Of a stretch of 42,696 nt of DNA, positions 14,548 through 24,109 are shown in pieces; the first letter of the stretch is position 1, and each line of letters begins with the position of its first letter. The DNA comes from a virus: positions 1 through 42,696 of IMG/VR virus record IMGVR_UViG_3300007759_000008; one strand, written 5' to 3'. The notes beneath the pieces are model-generated. The model ran no database searches and was not told the origin of the DNA. It saw only the letters and a program-made list of their open reading frames with translations. A program made the translations under genes and the position numbers.

Positions 14548-17500
14548 TAACTACTAACACTGACGGTAGCACTCTTTCGACTGCTTTTACTGATGCAATA
14601 GACAGCTCCGTATTGTCAACGAAGGCGAGGGTGGTGATTGACTGGTTGGATAGTCGCCACTTGGAGTATACGTCTGGCGGGGAGGTGCAATCCGTTCAGG
14701 CGACAACCAATGATGCTCACTCTAGCAGCGCTAGGGGCGGTATAGGGCATTTCTTTGACCCCGCGCAGTCGGTCAATGGCTTTGAACGTCAGTCGTACTT
14801 GTGGGGGGTGTGCGGTGCTTTGGATGTTAATGGTCAAACGATTCGTGCTGACGGCAGGTGGGCTGCTATGCCTGATGAGAATAAAGGCAGGTATGAGTAT
14901 GGATGGTGGAGCGCCAGCAGGTCTAGTGCCACAGATGGAACGTTCGCCAGCGGGTCAGAGCCACATGTTCAGCTTGTATTTGATTCTGCAAGAGTGACAC
15001 ACATCAGGGTGAACACTTCAGAGTTTTATGGTCAGGTCAGTAGCATTAAGGTTGAGTACAAGAAGGCTGGGGCGTCCACTTGGACTGTTCATGATGCGTC
15101 AGCGAGTATTGCTGCTGGGTCGTATTTCTACGAGTCTGAGATTAATGCCGGTGATTATTTTGACCTTATTGGTGTGCGGGTGACTGCTTTGGCTACACGA
15201 AATAAGGATGATCATGCACGCTTCAATGAGATTTCACCGATATATAGAGAGGATGTTACACCGTATCTTACTGCTTTGAATGTCAATAAGGTTCATACGA
15301 TTCATGATAGTTCTTTGCCCATCGGTGCAACAGCGGCTAACTCTGGCACGTTTAGTTTAGATAACACCTCTAGCAGGTTTAGTCCGTTCGCTACGGCGGG
15401 TGTCGGTAAGTATGTTAGGAAGGATCTGCGGATTGTGGTCGATATGGGTGTGCTGGTTGATGAGGATACTGAAACTTATGAGTATGTGCCATATGGCACT
15501 TTCTGGGTTGACAATTGGAACATTTCTGCCGGTATGCATATACAGGGGCAGTTTAGAGATTATACAAAGTTTCTTTCTGAGTTGCTGATTGATGATGGGT
15601 TTTTGATTGAGGATGTGCTGGCCGGTCGGGCTGTGACTGATCTAGCCTTGAAGTCTAATTTCCCTAAGGCCGATGTTGATTATCTTAAGCGGTTTGAAGA
15701 TGAGGTTGTCGATAAGGGCGGCGTTGTTCACTTGAGGTTTACAGATAGCAATCCGTTTAATGAAACAATTGTTTCAAATACTGCAGATGATGGGGTGTGG
15801 GCGAATTGGTGGAATAAGGAGCAGGATCGTTGGAAGCCTATTGCAGATATTGATATTGAGTATAACGCTTTACGTGATACTGTGAAACAGATTAACTTTG
15901 CTGCCTCGCCTAATACTAGAGAGGTGGTGAGTTCGTCAACTAACGCTCTAACAATCAATGGTCTTAATAATGGCTCCTCGAATGTTTTTACTTCTGGGCA
16001 GACTTCTGGTGGTTATCCTTATTACATTAATGCACGGTTTAATACGTTTTATATTTCTCCGTCTTCTGGCAATGTTAGGTTTAGATTCACTATTCAAAAT
16101 GGCGGTATTAGGGTTAAAATGAACGATGTAATGATTGTTGATGAATATTCTAATGTAGATACGCCTTATAATACTGATAGTGTGTATGATGTAGATGTTG
16201 GCACGCTGCGTCAGAATGCGCCCTATCAGATAGAAATCGACTATTATCATTGGTATGGAACGCAAAAGTTGGTGTGGCAGTATTCTACTAACGGTGGAAC
16301 TTCTTGGAGCAATGTGCCGACATCTGATACGTCACTTGTGGCGGCTAGGGATAATATCGGCGTGAGGGAGACGTACGGTACAGCGTATGACAATGATCAC
16401 TATAATCATGGTGTGTATCTTAACTCTTCTTCTTCTGTGCGTTTGGGGGAGGCGGGCGGCGTGGTTTCCGACTCCAGCAATGAGTCTGTTATATTCAACA
16501 ATACAAGCAACGCCAACTACCAGCATGTCAAGATCCCCTACGATGTTTCATACAATCTGGCATCTTCAACGTCTGCTAATTATACGGGCGCATACTCTAT
16601 AGAGGCGCTAGCTCAGTTTGATGCCGCCATTGGAGGCAAGGGGGTTTATGCGGGCAACATAGATGATGCTAATAGTGCCACCAAGGGTGTAGGGCTTTTC
16701 TACACGACTGCTGGTAACGGGGTGTACCTGAGAGATGGTTCGCAAACGTTGTCTGTGTCCATTACAGATAGCAGTGCCTTTGCTCAGACGAAATGGACTC
16801 ATGTCGTTGCCACGTATGATGGAACGACGCTGAGTTATTATGTTAATGGCGTGTTGAAGGGGACCGATACTGGCAGCGGGCATGCGTCTTGGGCGAGTCA
16901 GGATTTCTTGGTTGGCAAGTCTTCTGATACTTCTTCTGGCTCATCTGCTGATTATTATTTTGATGGCAAGTTTGACCAGATGGCTGTCTATAATCAGGCA
17001 TTGACTGCGGCGGAGGTTTTGGAGAGCTACTATGTGATTAGTATGGTCGAATTGATCAAGTATGACTACTTGTGGGGCAACGATACTGATGCCTTCAATC
17101 TCATGCAGGAGATAGCTACGGCCGATTTGGGGATGTTTTATTTTGATGAGAATAACAAGTTTAACTATCATCATTACAACCGGCTCTATGAATCTTTCAT
17201 TGATAGACACAGCACGGTGCAGAAGACCATCTCTGATGATTCTTTCATTGTGGGCGGGAGTACGCCAATTGACCTGCAGGCGAATAAGGTGACTGTGACA
17301 GTTAACAATCCCACGATTGAGGCGGCGGGCCGTCAGGGCATTTGGAGGCCGCCCAGCCCCACTACGATGGTTGTGGCGGGCCTCTCAGCGAATATGACCT
17401 CCTCTCAGACGAGCATGTCTGTTACGACGACTCAGGGCGAGTTCCCTTGGTATGATTCTGGATATTTACGGGTTGATGATGAAATTATGCAGTATAATAG

Positions 17501-18191
17501 TAGAACTCTTTATTCTTTTGAGGGGATTACTAGGGGGATGTTTGGCACTACTGCTGCTGCGCATACTGCTGTGGTGGACGGGGAGACGACGAAGGTACGT
17601 GAAACCAAGGTGTTTGATGTGAAGTATAGTCAAACTCCTGCGGTTGATATCAGATATCCTCTTATCGCTTTGATTGATTTTGAGGACACTCCGCTGGCTA
17701 CGATTGATCTGTGGGAGCCGACGCCGTTTGGTGCTCAGCTGGTGATTAGCGCTAGTGATGATGTAGGCATTGGTGATTTGTTATACTTGGAGGGGAGTAA
17801 TGCTGTGACCAAGTTGGGTTATTTTACTTCTATTGCTGGCGTGCCGATCAATGTCAAGTCTCAGTCACAGCAGGTGGTGGAACAGTCTGCTTCTAATCAT
17901 CCCAGCATCAGAAAGTATGGACTTAAGGCTATTGAGATAGTGAATAAGTTTATTACTTCTGCTTCGTGGGCTGAAATTATTGCCAGCTTTGTGCGGGACA
18001 AGTTCCAAGATGTGGTGATGGTGCTGTCTATTGATGCGGCGGGTGTGCCTCAATTGCAGTTGGGTGATAGGATAAAGATAGAGACGTTTGATAATTTGAG
18101 CATCTCTAATAAAGAGTATTGGGTGATTGAAATAGGTATGAAGTATGATGGCGGGTTGACGCAGAGACTGGTTTTGAGGGAGGCGGCTTAG
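14544..18191 (+). CDS. tail hub / receptor-binding protein with three glycan-binding-type domains
   Basis: 1215 residues. Residues about 130-230 resemble a discoidin (F5/8 C) domain (VQLVFDSARVTHIRVNTSEFYG, then VRVTAL). About 459-592 resemble a PA14 domain (FRFTIQNGGIRVKMNDVMIVDEY). About 672-832 are a LamG/concanavalin domain (YSIEALAQFD, WTHVVATYDGTTLSYYVNGVLKGT, FDQMAVYNQALTAAEV). The C-terminal third (WGNDTDAFNLMQEIATADLGMFYFDENN, and FEGITRGMFGTTAAAHT) matches distal-tail proteins of actinophages. It probably forms the tail tip and binds host surface sugars. Domain limits are rough. Confidence 0.72.
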   Translation: MITTNTDGSTLSTAFTDAIDSSVLSTKARVVIDWLDSRHLEYTSGGEVQSVQATTNDAHSSSARGGIGHFFDPAQSVNGFERQSYLWGVCGALDVNGQTIRADGRWAAMPDENKGRYEYGWWSASRSSATDGTFASGSEPHVQLVFDSARVTHIRVNTSEFYGQVSSIKVEYKKAGASTWTVHDASASIAAGSYFYESEINAGDYFDLIGVRVTALATRNKDDHARFNEISPIYREDVTPYLTALNVNKVHTIHDSSLPIGATAANSGTFSLDNTSSRFSPFATAGVGKYVRKDLRIVVDMGVLVDEDTETYEYVPYGTFWVDNWNISAGMHIQGQFRDYTKFLSELLIDDGFLIEDVLAGRAVTDLALKSNFPKADVDYLKRFEDEVVDKGGVVHLRFTDSNPFNETIVSNTADDGVWANWWNKEQDRWKPIADIDIEYNALRDTVKQINFAASPNTREVVSSSTNALTINGLNNGSSNVFTSGQTSGGYPYYINARFNTFYISPSSGNVRFRFTIQNGGIRVKMNDVMIVDEYSNVDTPYNTDSVYDVDVGTLRQNAPYQIEIDYYHWYGTQKLVWQYSTNGGTSWSNVPTSDTSLVAARDNIGVRETYGTAYDNDHYNHGVYLNSSSSVRLGEAGGVVSDSSNESVIFNNTSNANYQHVKIPYDVSYNLASSTSANYTGAYSIEALAQFDAAIGGKGVYAGNIDDANSATKGVGLFYTTAGNGVYLRDGSQTLSVSITDSSAFAQTKWTHVVATYDGTTLSYYVNGVLKGTDTGSGHASWASQDFLVGKSSDTSSGSSADYYFDGKFDQMAVYNQALTAAEVLESYYVISMVELIKYDYLWGNDTDAFNLMQEIATADLGMFYFDENNKFNYHHYNRLYESFIDRHSTVQKTISDDSFIVGGSTPIDLQANKVTVTVNNPTIEAAGRQGIWRPPSPTTMVVAGLSANMTSSQTSMSVTTTQGEFPWYDSGYLRVDDEIMQYNSRTLYSFEGITRGMFGTTAAAHTAVVDGETTKVRETKVFDVKYSQTPAVDIRYPLIALIDFEDTPLATIDLWEPTPFGAQLVISASDDVGIGDLLYLEGSNAVTKLGYFTSIAGVPINVKSQSQQVVEQSASNHPSIRKYGLKAIEIVNKFITSASWAEIIASFVRDKFQDVVMVLSIDAAGVPQLQLGDRIKIETFDNLSISNKEYWVIEIGMKYDGGLTQRLVLREAA

Positions 18192-18192
18192 C

Positions 18193-21100
18193 ATGGCGTT
18201 GGAAGACGGCGAGGGCATTGCAGAAAATAGAGTAACCTTTTATCGCATGGCTGGTCATAGTCATGATGGAGATAACTCGTCTAAGATTGATTTTAGTGCA
18301 TACGATATCTATGACATTATTGATGGCGAACAACTGCAGGCTCTTATAGGCTCCGTTGTTCAGAACGGGGCCTTGCGTACCACTCATTTAACAGTGGGGG
18401 ATGGCAGTTCTGCTATTGTGATTGATGGCTCTATTCCTGCCGCCGTGAGCAACCTCAATGTTTCTTCGTCGGTGTCTACTACATCTGATGGCAATGTCTT
18501 TATGGACGTTTCGTGGACTATTGATTCAGATAGTGACTATAAGCATTTTTTGGTTGAGCTGTATAAGAGCGAATCGGGCGTTAATGGCACGTATCTGATC
18601 ATGCAGTCTGTGGAGACTACTGCTTTGTCTGCACGGTTTGAGTGGATTGATAATAATTCTGGCGATGGCGGCCAGTTGTATTATAAGGCTAAGGTCTATG
18701 TGATTAGCCCTATAGGTATTCGTGGCGTGTCTTCTTCTTCGTCTGGTGTTGTGCCTGCTGTGGATACGACTGCTCCTTCTAGTCCTACTTTTAATGATGA
18801 TTTTAGTAATTTTGATGAGGGCGTTAAGCCTGCGTTTAAGGGGATTTTTGTATATCTTGATGAGAATACTGAGTATGATGTTAAGGAGATGCGTGGTAGG
18901 TATGAATATCAAGTATCTATAAGCAATACTGCTGCTTCGTTTGATAGTGCTAGCAATTTGAAAGCGGCGGGCCTATCTAAGAGTAATTATTTCCTTGTGA
19001 ACAATCTTGATGTGCGCTCTAGTGCTGGCGGGGCTAAGATTGATTATTATCTGCGCATCAGGGCGGTCGATAGTTCTGGCAACTATTCTTCGTGGGTCTA
19101 TTATCAGGACACGGCCGATGGCGGGTCTGGTGGTGCTGGAACCACTACAGACTCGTCTGCGTCTGCTATTAATGTTCTTGAGATTGATGCCGGTGTTGAT
19201 GTTCAGGCTAATACGATTACAGCTAATGAGATCTTTGCCGGCACTATAACAGCAACTGAGATTGCTTCTAATACTATTACTGCTGATGAGTTGTCTTCGT
19301 TGACCATCACTGTTGGTAAGCATATCCAGAGTAGTAATTATTCTTCTGGTGGTACACCGGCCGGGTGGAAGATTGATGGTAGTGGTAATGGGTATATGAA
19401 TAATATTGTAGCTAGGGGCACTATTCATGCAACAAGTGGTACTATTGGTGGGGAGACCACTGGCTGGACGATTGCCTCTAACGTTATTCAGCATGGAGCA
19501 GGATCCGGTACTGTCATTTTTAGCACTAATGGTGCTGGTACTCCGTTTATTCGTTTGGGTTCTAAGACTTCGTTCACTAGTACCAGCAGCGGGTATTGGC
19601 TTGATACTGCTAATGGTATGGCTTTGGGTTCTAATGCTTGGCATGTTGATGTTAGTGGCAATATGTGGTGGGGGAACCACTCCTCTTATTCTGCTGCTAA
19701 CTACAAGGTGGCGTCTTGGGGCGGTGCATATTTGCTGTATGCACGTATAGGTGGTGCCGTCTCTGGTAGCGATACTACGACTGGGAAGTCTTGGGAGATC
19801 AATGATGGAAATATTACTAATGTTTCTACTGTCAACAGTATCATATCTACAGACTATAATGCTGTTGGTCTGAATAGTGTATCGGGAATTATCAATACTG
19901 CTGGCCGTAAGGTGATTCTTCGTGGTTATAGCGGCGGCGACATCCGCGTCGGGATAGCTCAGACTACTGCCGACCAGCCTTCATACAATGTGGCTGATGA
20001 TATTGCAATGTTTTGGGACGCCAGTGCCAGTAAAATGTATTTTTCTGTAGAGCAGGCTTTTCTTGTTGCTGATGGTGATGTAACTATCAATAATAAGCCC
20101 ACTATTGATGCTGGTTTGACGCTAACTGGCACGCCCACAAACACTGCCGGTAATTATATGTTGTCTAGGAATGCTGGCGGCGATCTGGTCTGGAATGGTT
20201 CTACTGTTGGTGGCACCACATACACATTCAACTCTCCTCTGTCGGAGTCAAGCGGTACAGTCAGTTTGGACGCTCTGATAGTTGCAGATTTTTCTGGCGC
20301 TGCGATTCAGACTGGCACTGAGTCGTTTGTAGATAGCGATACTGTGCTTATGACTGCAGCAGCGGTTCAGGATAAGATTCTTTCTTATGGTTATGGAGAT
20401 ATAACCGGAGTGTGGGGGACTGGCTCTGGTCTGACTGGCGGCGGATCTAGTGGTTCTGTGAGTATAAGTCACGCAGATACTAGCACTCAGGCCAGTGTAA
20501 ACAATTCTGGCCAAACATTCATACAGGATATTACTCTGGATAACTTTGGGCACATCACTGCAATGTCTAGCGCCACAGCCACAGGGGGCTCGTCTGATCA
20601 CGGAGTATTGACGGGTCTTGGTGATGATGATCATACACAATATCTGCTAACGAGTGGCTCTAGAGCGATGTCTGGCTCGCTGCTGGGTGCTGCTGGAAGT
20701 CGGTCTGCGCCGGGGTATGCGTTCTCTGTAGATACTAATACTGGTATGTATCGTAGCGGCGCTGATGAGATATCGTTTAGCTTGGGCAATAGTTCGCGTG
20801 TGACTATGAATCAGAACTATACGAAGTTCTTTAAGCCAGTGTATGGCGTTAATGGCAGCGCGACAGCCCCGTCGTATTCGTTCACAGCCGACACTGATAC
20901 TGGCATGTATGGTGCTGTAAATACGCTGAGTTTTGCGACAGGTGGAACTCAGAGGGTCACTATAAACAGCGCTGGCAGTGTCGGCATAGGATACAGTTCG
21001 CCTAGTTATAGGTTGTCCGTCAATGGGACTCTTTATATAAACAGCACTGCGTATTTTGGTTATAATTCTTTCACGAACGGCGCTGTATTGCCATGGTTCA

Positions 21101-21546
21101 GCAACTCTTCTGATTTGGGTTCATCAAGTTATTATTGGGATGATTTCTATCATTCGGGCAGCACTTTCACATCAGATATTAATCTTAAGGATAATATCGA
21201 GGATGCAACGTATGGTCTTGATTTTGTTAATACTCTAAGGCCGGTTACATACACAAAAAGGGAGGGCGGCACTGGCCGCAACGGTCCCCGCACGCACCAC
21301 GGTTTTATTGCTCAGGAGATTGAGACTCTGCTTGGAGATGATGCTGACCATATAGCACTGTGGGCTGATGGTTATCATCCTGAGGTTTTACCTGAAGATG
21401 ATCCCTCTGGTGAGGGGCAGGCTGAGGGGTATGTCTATGGCTTGCGTTACACTGAGTTTATTCCTATTTTGACTAAAGGAATTCAAGAATTGTCGGCTAA
21501 GCTTGATGCGGCTGAGGCTAGGATTGCTGAGTTGGAAGCGGTTTAA
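18193..21546 (+). CDS. tail fibre with C-terminal S74 chaperone domain
   Basis: 1117 residues. A fibronectin-III-like domain occupies about 76-200. TITANEIFAGTITATEIASNTITADEL near 340-360 is a typical fibre-stalk repeat, followed by long beta-rich segments. The C-terminus (about 993-1117) is a peptidase S74 intramolecular chaperone: TSDINLKDNI with S994 and HHGFIAQE with H1035/H1036, ending in a coiled coil (LSAKLDAAEARIAELEAV). The S74 domain trimerises the fibre and cuts itself off before the Ser. This is the likely host-recognition fibre. ATG 18193 follows the previous stop directly. Confidence 0.85.
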   Translation: MALEDGEGIAENRVTFYRMAGHSHDGDNSSKIDFSAYDIYDIIDGEQLQALIGSVVQNGALRTTHLTVGDGSSAIVIDGSIPAAVSNLNVSSSVSTTSDGNVFMDVSWTIDSDSDYKHFLVELYKSESGVNGTYLIMQSVETTALSARFEWIDNNSGDGGQLYYKAKVYVISPIGIRGVSSSSSGVVPAVDTTAPSSPTFNDDFSNFDEGVKPAFKGIFVYLDENTEYDVKEMRGRYEYQVSISNTAASFDSASNLKAAGLSKSNYFLVNNLDVRSSAGGAKIDYYLRIRAVDSSGNYSSWVYYQDTADGGSGGAGTTTDSSASAINVLEIDAGVDVQANTITANEIFAGTITATEIASNTITADELSSLTITVGKHIQSSNYSSGGTPAGWKIDGSGNGYMNNIVARGTIHATSGTIGGETTGWTIASNVIQHGAGSGTVIFSTNGAGTPFIRLGSKTSFTSTSSGYWLDTANGMALGSNAWHVDVSGNMWWGNHSSYSAANYKVASWGGAYLLYARIGGAVSGSDTTTGKSWEINDGNITNVSTVNSIISTDYNAVGLNSVSGIINTAGRKVILRGYSGGDIRVGIAQTTADQPSYNVADDIAMFWDASASKMYFSVEQAFLVADGDVTINNKPTIDAGLTLTGTPTNTAGNYMLSRNAGGDLVWNGSTVGGTTYTFNSPLSESSGTVSLDALIVADFSGAAIQTGTESFVDSDTVLMTAAAVQDKILSYGYGDITGVWGTGSGLTGGGSSGSVSISHADTSTQASVNNSGQTFIQDITLDNFGHITAMSSATATGGSSDHGVLTGLGDDDHTQYLLTSGSRAMSGSLLGAAGSRSAPGYAFSVDTNTGMYRSGADEISFSLGNSSRVTMNQNYTKFFKPVYGVNGSATAPSYSFTADTDTGMYGAVNTLSFATGGTQRVTINSAGSVGIGYSSPSYRLSVNGTLYINSTAYFGYNSFTNGAVLPWFSNSSDLGSSSYYWDDFYHSGSTFTSDINLKDNIEDATYGLDFVNTLRPVTYTKREGGTGRNGPRTHHGFIAQEIETLLGDDADHIALWADGYHPEVLPEDDPSGEGQAEGYVYGLRYTEFIPILTKGIQELSAKLDAAEARIAELEAV

Positions 21547-21572
21547 TGGTGGAATTTTAACCCCCAATAGGG

Positions 21573-21578
21573 TATAAT
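21573..21578 (+). promoter_or_regulatory. putative -10 element of a leaderless gene
   Basis: TATAAT at 21573-21578, in the context GGGTATAATGGAT, ends 8 bases before the ATG at 21587. Transcription would start at about 21585-21587, at or next to the start codon. No Shine-Dalgarno is present. Leaderless genes are common in Actinobacteria. The same 13-base context recurs at 38911-38923. Confidence 0.55.
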
Positions 21579-21586
21579 GGATACAC

Positions 21587-22210
21587 ATGGCTGATTATCA
21601 AAACTACGATGCAATTAGTTGGTCTCTGGGAACACCGATCACTCACGGTCGGCTGCAACAGATGTCTACCAACATTTCAGAGGTGAAGACTGCTTCCGGC
21701 AAGCACGCCAAGGGCGTGATTGTCTTGAATCAGTTTACGTCACAAATCTCTACTACAACGAATACCGTGCTTCACACTGGTTTAGCTGGAAGCACCTACA
21801 CTATTTCTACTCTGAATAGTGCGTCTGGTAGCGGCAGTACCGATCAGCGCATTACGCTTGAGGCGGCTCGGTACTATAAGGTGGCGTTGTCGTTGCCTAA
21901 CATCTATCTTGGCGGCGGACATGCGGGCAGTCATTTTGTCTTAAGTCTGGTGAAGACTGTTTCTTCTGTTGACACCACTCTTGGAACTTTTAATATAATG
22001 AGAACGAATGCACCCGGTGCGGCATATTTTGGTGGCGGGGTGTATCAGGTGATGATTGACACTGGTGCTGGCAGCACCACTCCGCATGAGATTAAGGCCA
22101 CCTTGTCGCAAACGAACAGGGCTGGAACCGATTCAGATACTTATTCTGTGTCTATTTCTACCACTGCGCCGCTGCAACTTTGGGTTGAGGATGCCGGAGC
22201 CTCGGCGTAA
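21587..22210 (+). CDS. minor tail / particle-decoration protein, beta jelly-roll-like
   Basis: 207 residues. The N-terminus (YDAISWSLGTPITHGRLQQMSTNISEVK) is of the kind that anchors small actinophage tail proteins. The rest is beta-rich (ITLEAARYYKVALSLPNIYLGG, then FVLSLVKTVSSVDTTLGTFN), like a C1q/TNF-type jelly roll. It follows the tail fibre from its own promoter-like element and lacks a ribosome site. A virion role is likely; a precise function is not visible. Its last 20 bases overlap the HNH gene. Confidence 0.6.
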   Translation: MADYQNYDAISWSLGTPITHGRLQQMSTNISEVKTASGKHAKGVIVLNQFTSQISTTTNTVLHTGLAGSTYTISTLNSASGSGSTDQRITLEAARYYKVALSLPNIYLGGGHAGSHFVLSLVKTVSSVDTTLGTFNIMRTNAPGAAYFGGGVYQVMIDTGAGSTTPHEIKATLSQTNRAGTDSDTYSVSISTTAPLQLWVEDAGASA

Positions 22211-22640
22211 AACTTTAGCCTCTCGTCGTAAGGACCTTAAGTGGGGAAACGACGCTCGTAGGGGAAAGGGTAATAGCAACTGGTCTGGCGGTAAATACGT
22301 GGATGACAAGGGGTATATCAGAGTTAGAGTCACAGAGCACCCGTATCAGGTCCATGGCTATGTTTACGAACACAGGCTGGTGATCGAAAGGCTGTTCGGT
22401 AGATACCTTGAGACTTGGGAGTCTGTCCATCATATTAATGAAATTAAAGAGGATAACAGGCCTTCTAACTTGTATCTGTGCACAGTCCCTGAACACAGCG
22501 CCATCCACAGAGAGGGCTCTACTCACACTATGGCTTATAAGGACCACATGCGTAAAAAGATGAAAGAGCGTAAGTCTAGGCCCGTTAAGCGAGATTTTAA
22601 AAATTCAAGAAAAAACGGTGCGGGGTCCGCTCAGGACTGA
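22191..22640 (+). CDS. HNH endonuclease
   Basis: 149 residues from ATG 22191; the longer reading from 22056 is merely a shadow of the tail gene. Core: EHRLVIERLFGRYLETWESVHHINEIKEDNRPSN, then LCTVPEHSAIH, with H80/H81, N93 and H102/H106 as the HNH residues. The N- and C-termini are strongly basic. This is the layout of free-standing phage homing endonucleases (HNH_3 type). It lies at the border of the tail and replication regions and overlaps the tail gene's end, as an inserted selfish gene would. The ribosome site (TTGAGG) is very close to ATG. Confidence 0.8.
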   Translation: MPEPRRKTLASRRKDLKWGNDARRGKGNSNWSGGKYVDDKGYIRVRVTEHPYQVHGYVYEHRLVIERLFGRYLETWESVHHINEIKEDNRPSNLYLCTVPEHSAIHREGSTHTMAYKDHMRKKMKERKSRPVKRDFKNSRKNGAGSAQD

Positions 22641-22671
22641 TATGATGTATGGAACCAACATTGGAGATGAC

Positions 22672-23853
22672 ATGAATGACGGCGTAAAAGAGTGCGAAGG
22701 GGACGGGTGTGGCGTCTGCTTCACTCCGAATTCGCATAACCAGAAGTATGCAGATCCGCGATGCAGAAAAGAGCAGGAGTACAATATTGTTTGCTCGTAT
22801 AGACGGGAGCAGAACGATTTTGGCGTTCCGGCAGACCCTATGGATGATTTAGATATAACTAATGAGGTGGAGTTGAAGCTGGCTTATACTAAGCTGGTTA
22901 AGGAATACGGAAAGCTCAAGACAAAGAAGGATGATCTGTCTGCGTCTGTGTATCGTGCAGTTGCAGACAATGCTGAGAATTATGTTGTTCCACCCACAGC
23001 GCCACCTAAGTCTGATAGGCGCTCTAAGGGTGAAGAGGTTGCTGTGGCTGTGCTGGCTGATTGGCAACTTGCGAAGGTTACGCAGGATTACGATTCCGCA
23101 GCCTGCGAGTCTCGCATCGAGAGGTATGCCGACAAGGTTATTTCTCTTACAGATGTTCAGCGTGCAGATCATCCGGTTAAGGATATCCATGTGTGGATGT
23201 TGGGTGACATTGTTGAGGGGGAGCTGATATTCCCCGGCCAGTCGTTCTTGATTGATGGCGGTCTGTATCGTCAGATAACTGTTGATGGTCCAAGGATAAT
23301 GACTAGGTTTTTCAAGAAGATGCTTGAAAACTTCCGGCATGTATATGTGACTGGTGTCATTGGCAATCATGGTGCTATTGGCGGCAGGCAGAGGCGTGAT
23401 CACGATCCTGAGACTAATGCTGATCGTATGCTGTATCGCATTATGGATCTCATTTTTGCGGATGAGGATAGGATTACTTTTGATATTCCTGATGGCAGGG
23501 GTGAGGGTAGCTGGTATGCCATTGATGAGATAGGCAACTATAGCTCACTGCTGTGTCACGGAGATCAGTTCAATTCTTTGTCATCGTTTTACCAGTTTCA
23601 GAAGAAAATATATGGCTGGCGTATAGGTGCTATTCAGCAGCACTTTGACGATATTTATATTGGGCATTTTCATACGCCCACTAAGATGACGTTTAACACG
23701 ATTCAATGCAGGATTTCCGGTAGTCCTGAGAGCAGCAACGATTATGCTGCCGAGAAGTTGGCTGCGGTTGGGAGACCGTCACAGCCGCTGATGTTTGTTC
23801 ATCCAGAGAGAGGTATTGTTACCTCTGAATACTGTGTCTGGTTGGACGATTAA
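22672..23853 (+). CDS. calcineurin-like metallophosphoesterase with N-terminal Cys motif
   Basis: 393 residues from ATG 22672, chosen for GGAGATG just upstream; earlier in-frame ATGs at 22642 and 22645 lack one. Metal-binding motifs occur in order: LADWQ (D130), GDIVEG (D179), GNHG (N232, H233), CHGDQ (H296), GHFH (H332, H334). The first motif has DWQ instead of the usual DxH. Residues about 7-30 carry C-x4-C-x2-C and a further Cys, like a treble-clef zinc finger. Such phage enzymes may act as nucleases in recombination, like SbcD, or as phosphodiesterases; the substrate is unknown. Confidence 0.82.
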   Translation: MNDGVKECEGDGCGVCFTPNSHNQKYADPRCRKEQEYNIVCSYRREQNDFGVPADPMDDLDITNEVELKLAYTKLVKEYGKLKTKKDDLSASVYRAVADNAENYVVPPTAPPKSDRRSKGEEVAVAVLADWQLAKVTQDYDSAACESRIERYADKVISLTDVQRADHPVKDIHVWMLGDIVEGELIFPGQSFLIDGGLYRQITVDGPRIMTRFFKKMLENFRHVYVTGVIGNHGAIGGRQRRDHDPETNADRMLYRIMDLIFADEDRITFDIPDGRGEGSWYAIDEIGNYSSLLCHGDQFNSLSSFYQFQKKIYGWRIGAIQQHFDDIYIGHFHTPTKMTFNTIQCRISGSPESSNDYAAEKLAAVGRPSQPLMFVHPERGIVTSEYCVWLDD

Positions 23854-23877
23854 AGAACTATGAGGCCGCTCTGTCTG

Positions 23878-23898
23878 TATAGACTGGCGGGGTCTATA
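23878..23898. repeat. inverted repeat before the holin gene
   Basis: TATAGAC (23878-23884), loop TGGCGGG, GTCTATA (23892-23898): a perfect 7-bp stem in the 61-base gap before the holin, ending 16 bases before its ATG. It could be an operator or a leader hairpin controlling lysis timing. There is no T-run, so a simple terminator is unlikely. Confidence 0.45.
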
Positions 23899-23914
23899 GT
23901 AAATAGGAGGAAAT

Positions 23915-24109
23915 ATGAATTTATATAGAGATATTATCGAAAGGGCGATCTGGACGGCAGTTCAGGCTTTCTTGGCTGTATTTACAGTTACGGACCTGTC
24001 TTCGTCTAAGGCCGCTGCTGTTGCTGGAGCCGGTGCTTTGATCTCCGCACTTAAGAGTGTGGCTGCTTCAAAGGTCGGAGATCCAAGCAACGGTTCCATT
24101 CTTAAGTGA
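23915..24109 (+). CDS. holin, r1t type
   Basis: 64 residues with the segments IWTAVQAFLAVFTVTD and KAAAVAGAGALISALKSVAASKVGDPSNGS, which match the phage r1t holin family closely in order and length. It has two hydrophobic helices (about 10-27 and 32-50) and a polar tail. AGGAGG lies 6 bases before ATG. It would permeabilise the membrane to release the endolysin, which is encoded about 20 kb away at 2510. It is followed with a four-base overlap by a zinc-ribbon protein. Confidence 0.88.
   Translation: MNLYRDIIERAIWTAVQAFLAVFTVTDLSSSKAAAVAGAGALISALKSVAASKVGDPSNGSILK

Noticed and set aside
22056-22190. Longer start for the HNH gene
   Set aside because: This stretch lies in the coding sequence of the tail protein and gives a low-complexity Leu/Arg sequence; ATG 22191 marks where HNH-like sequence begins.
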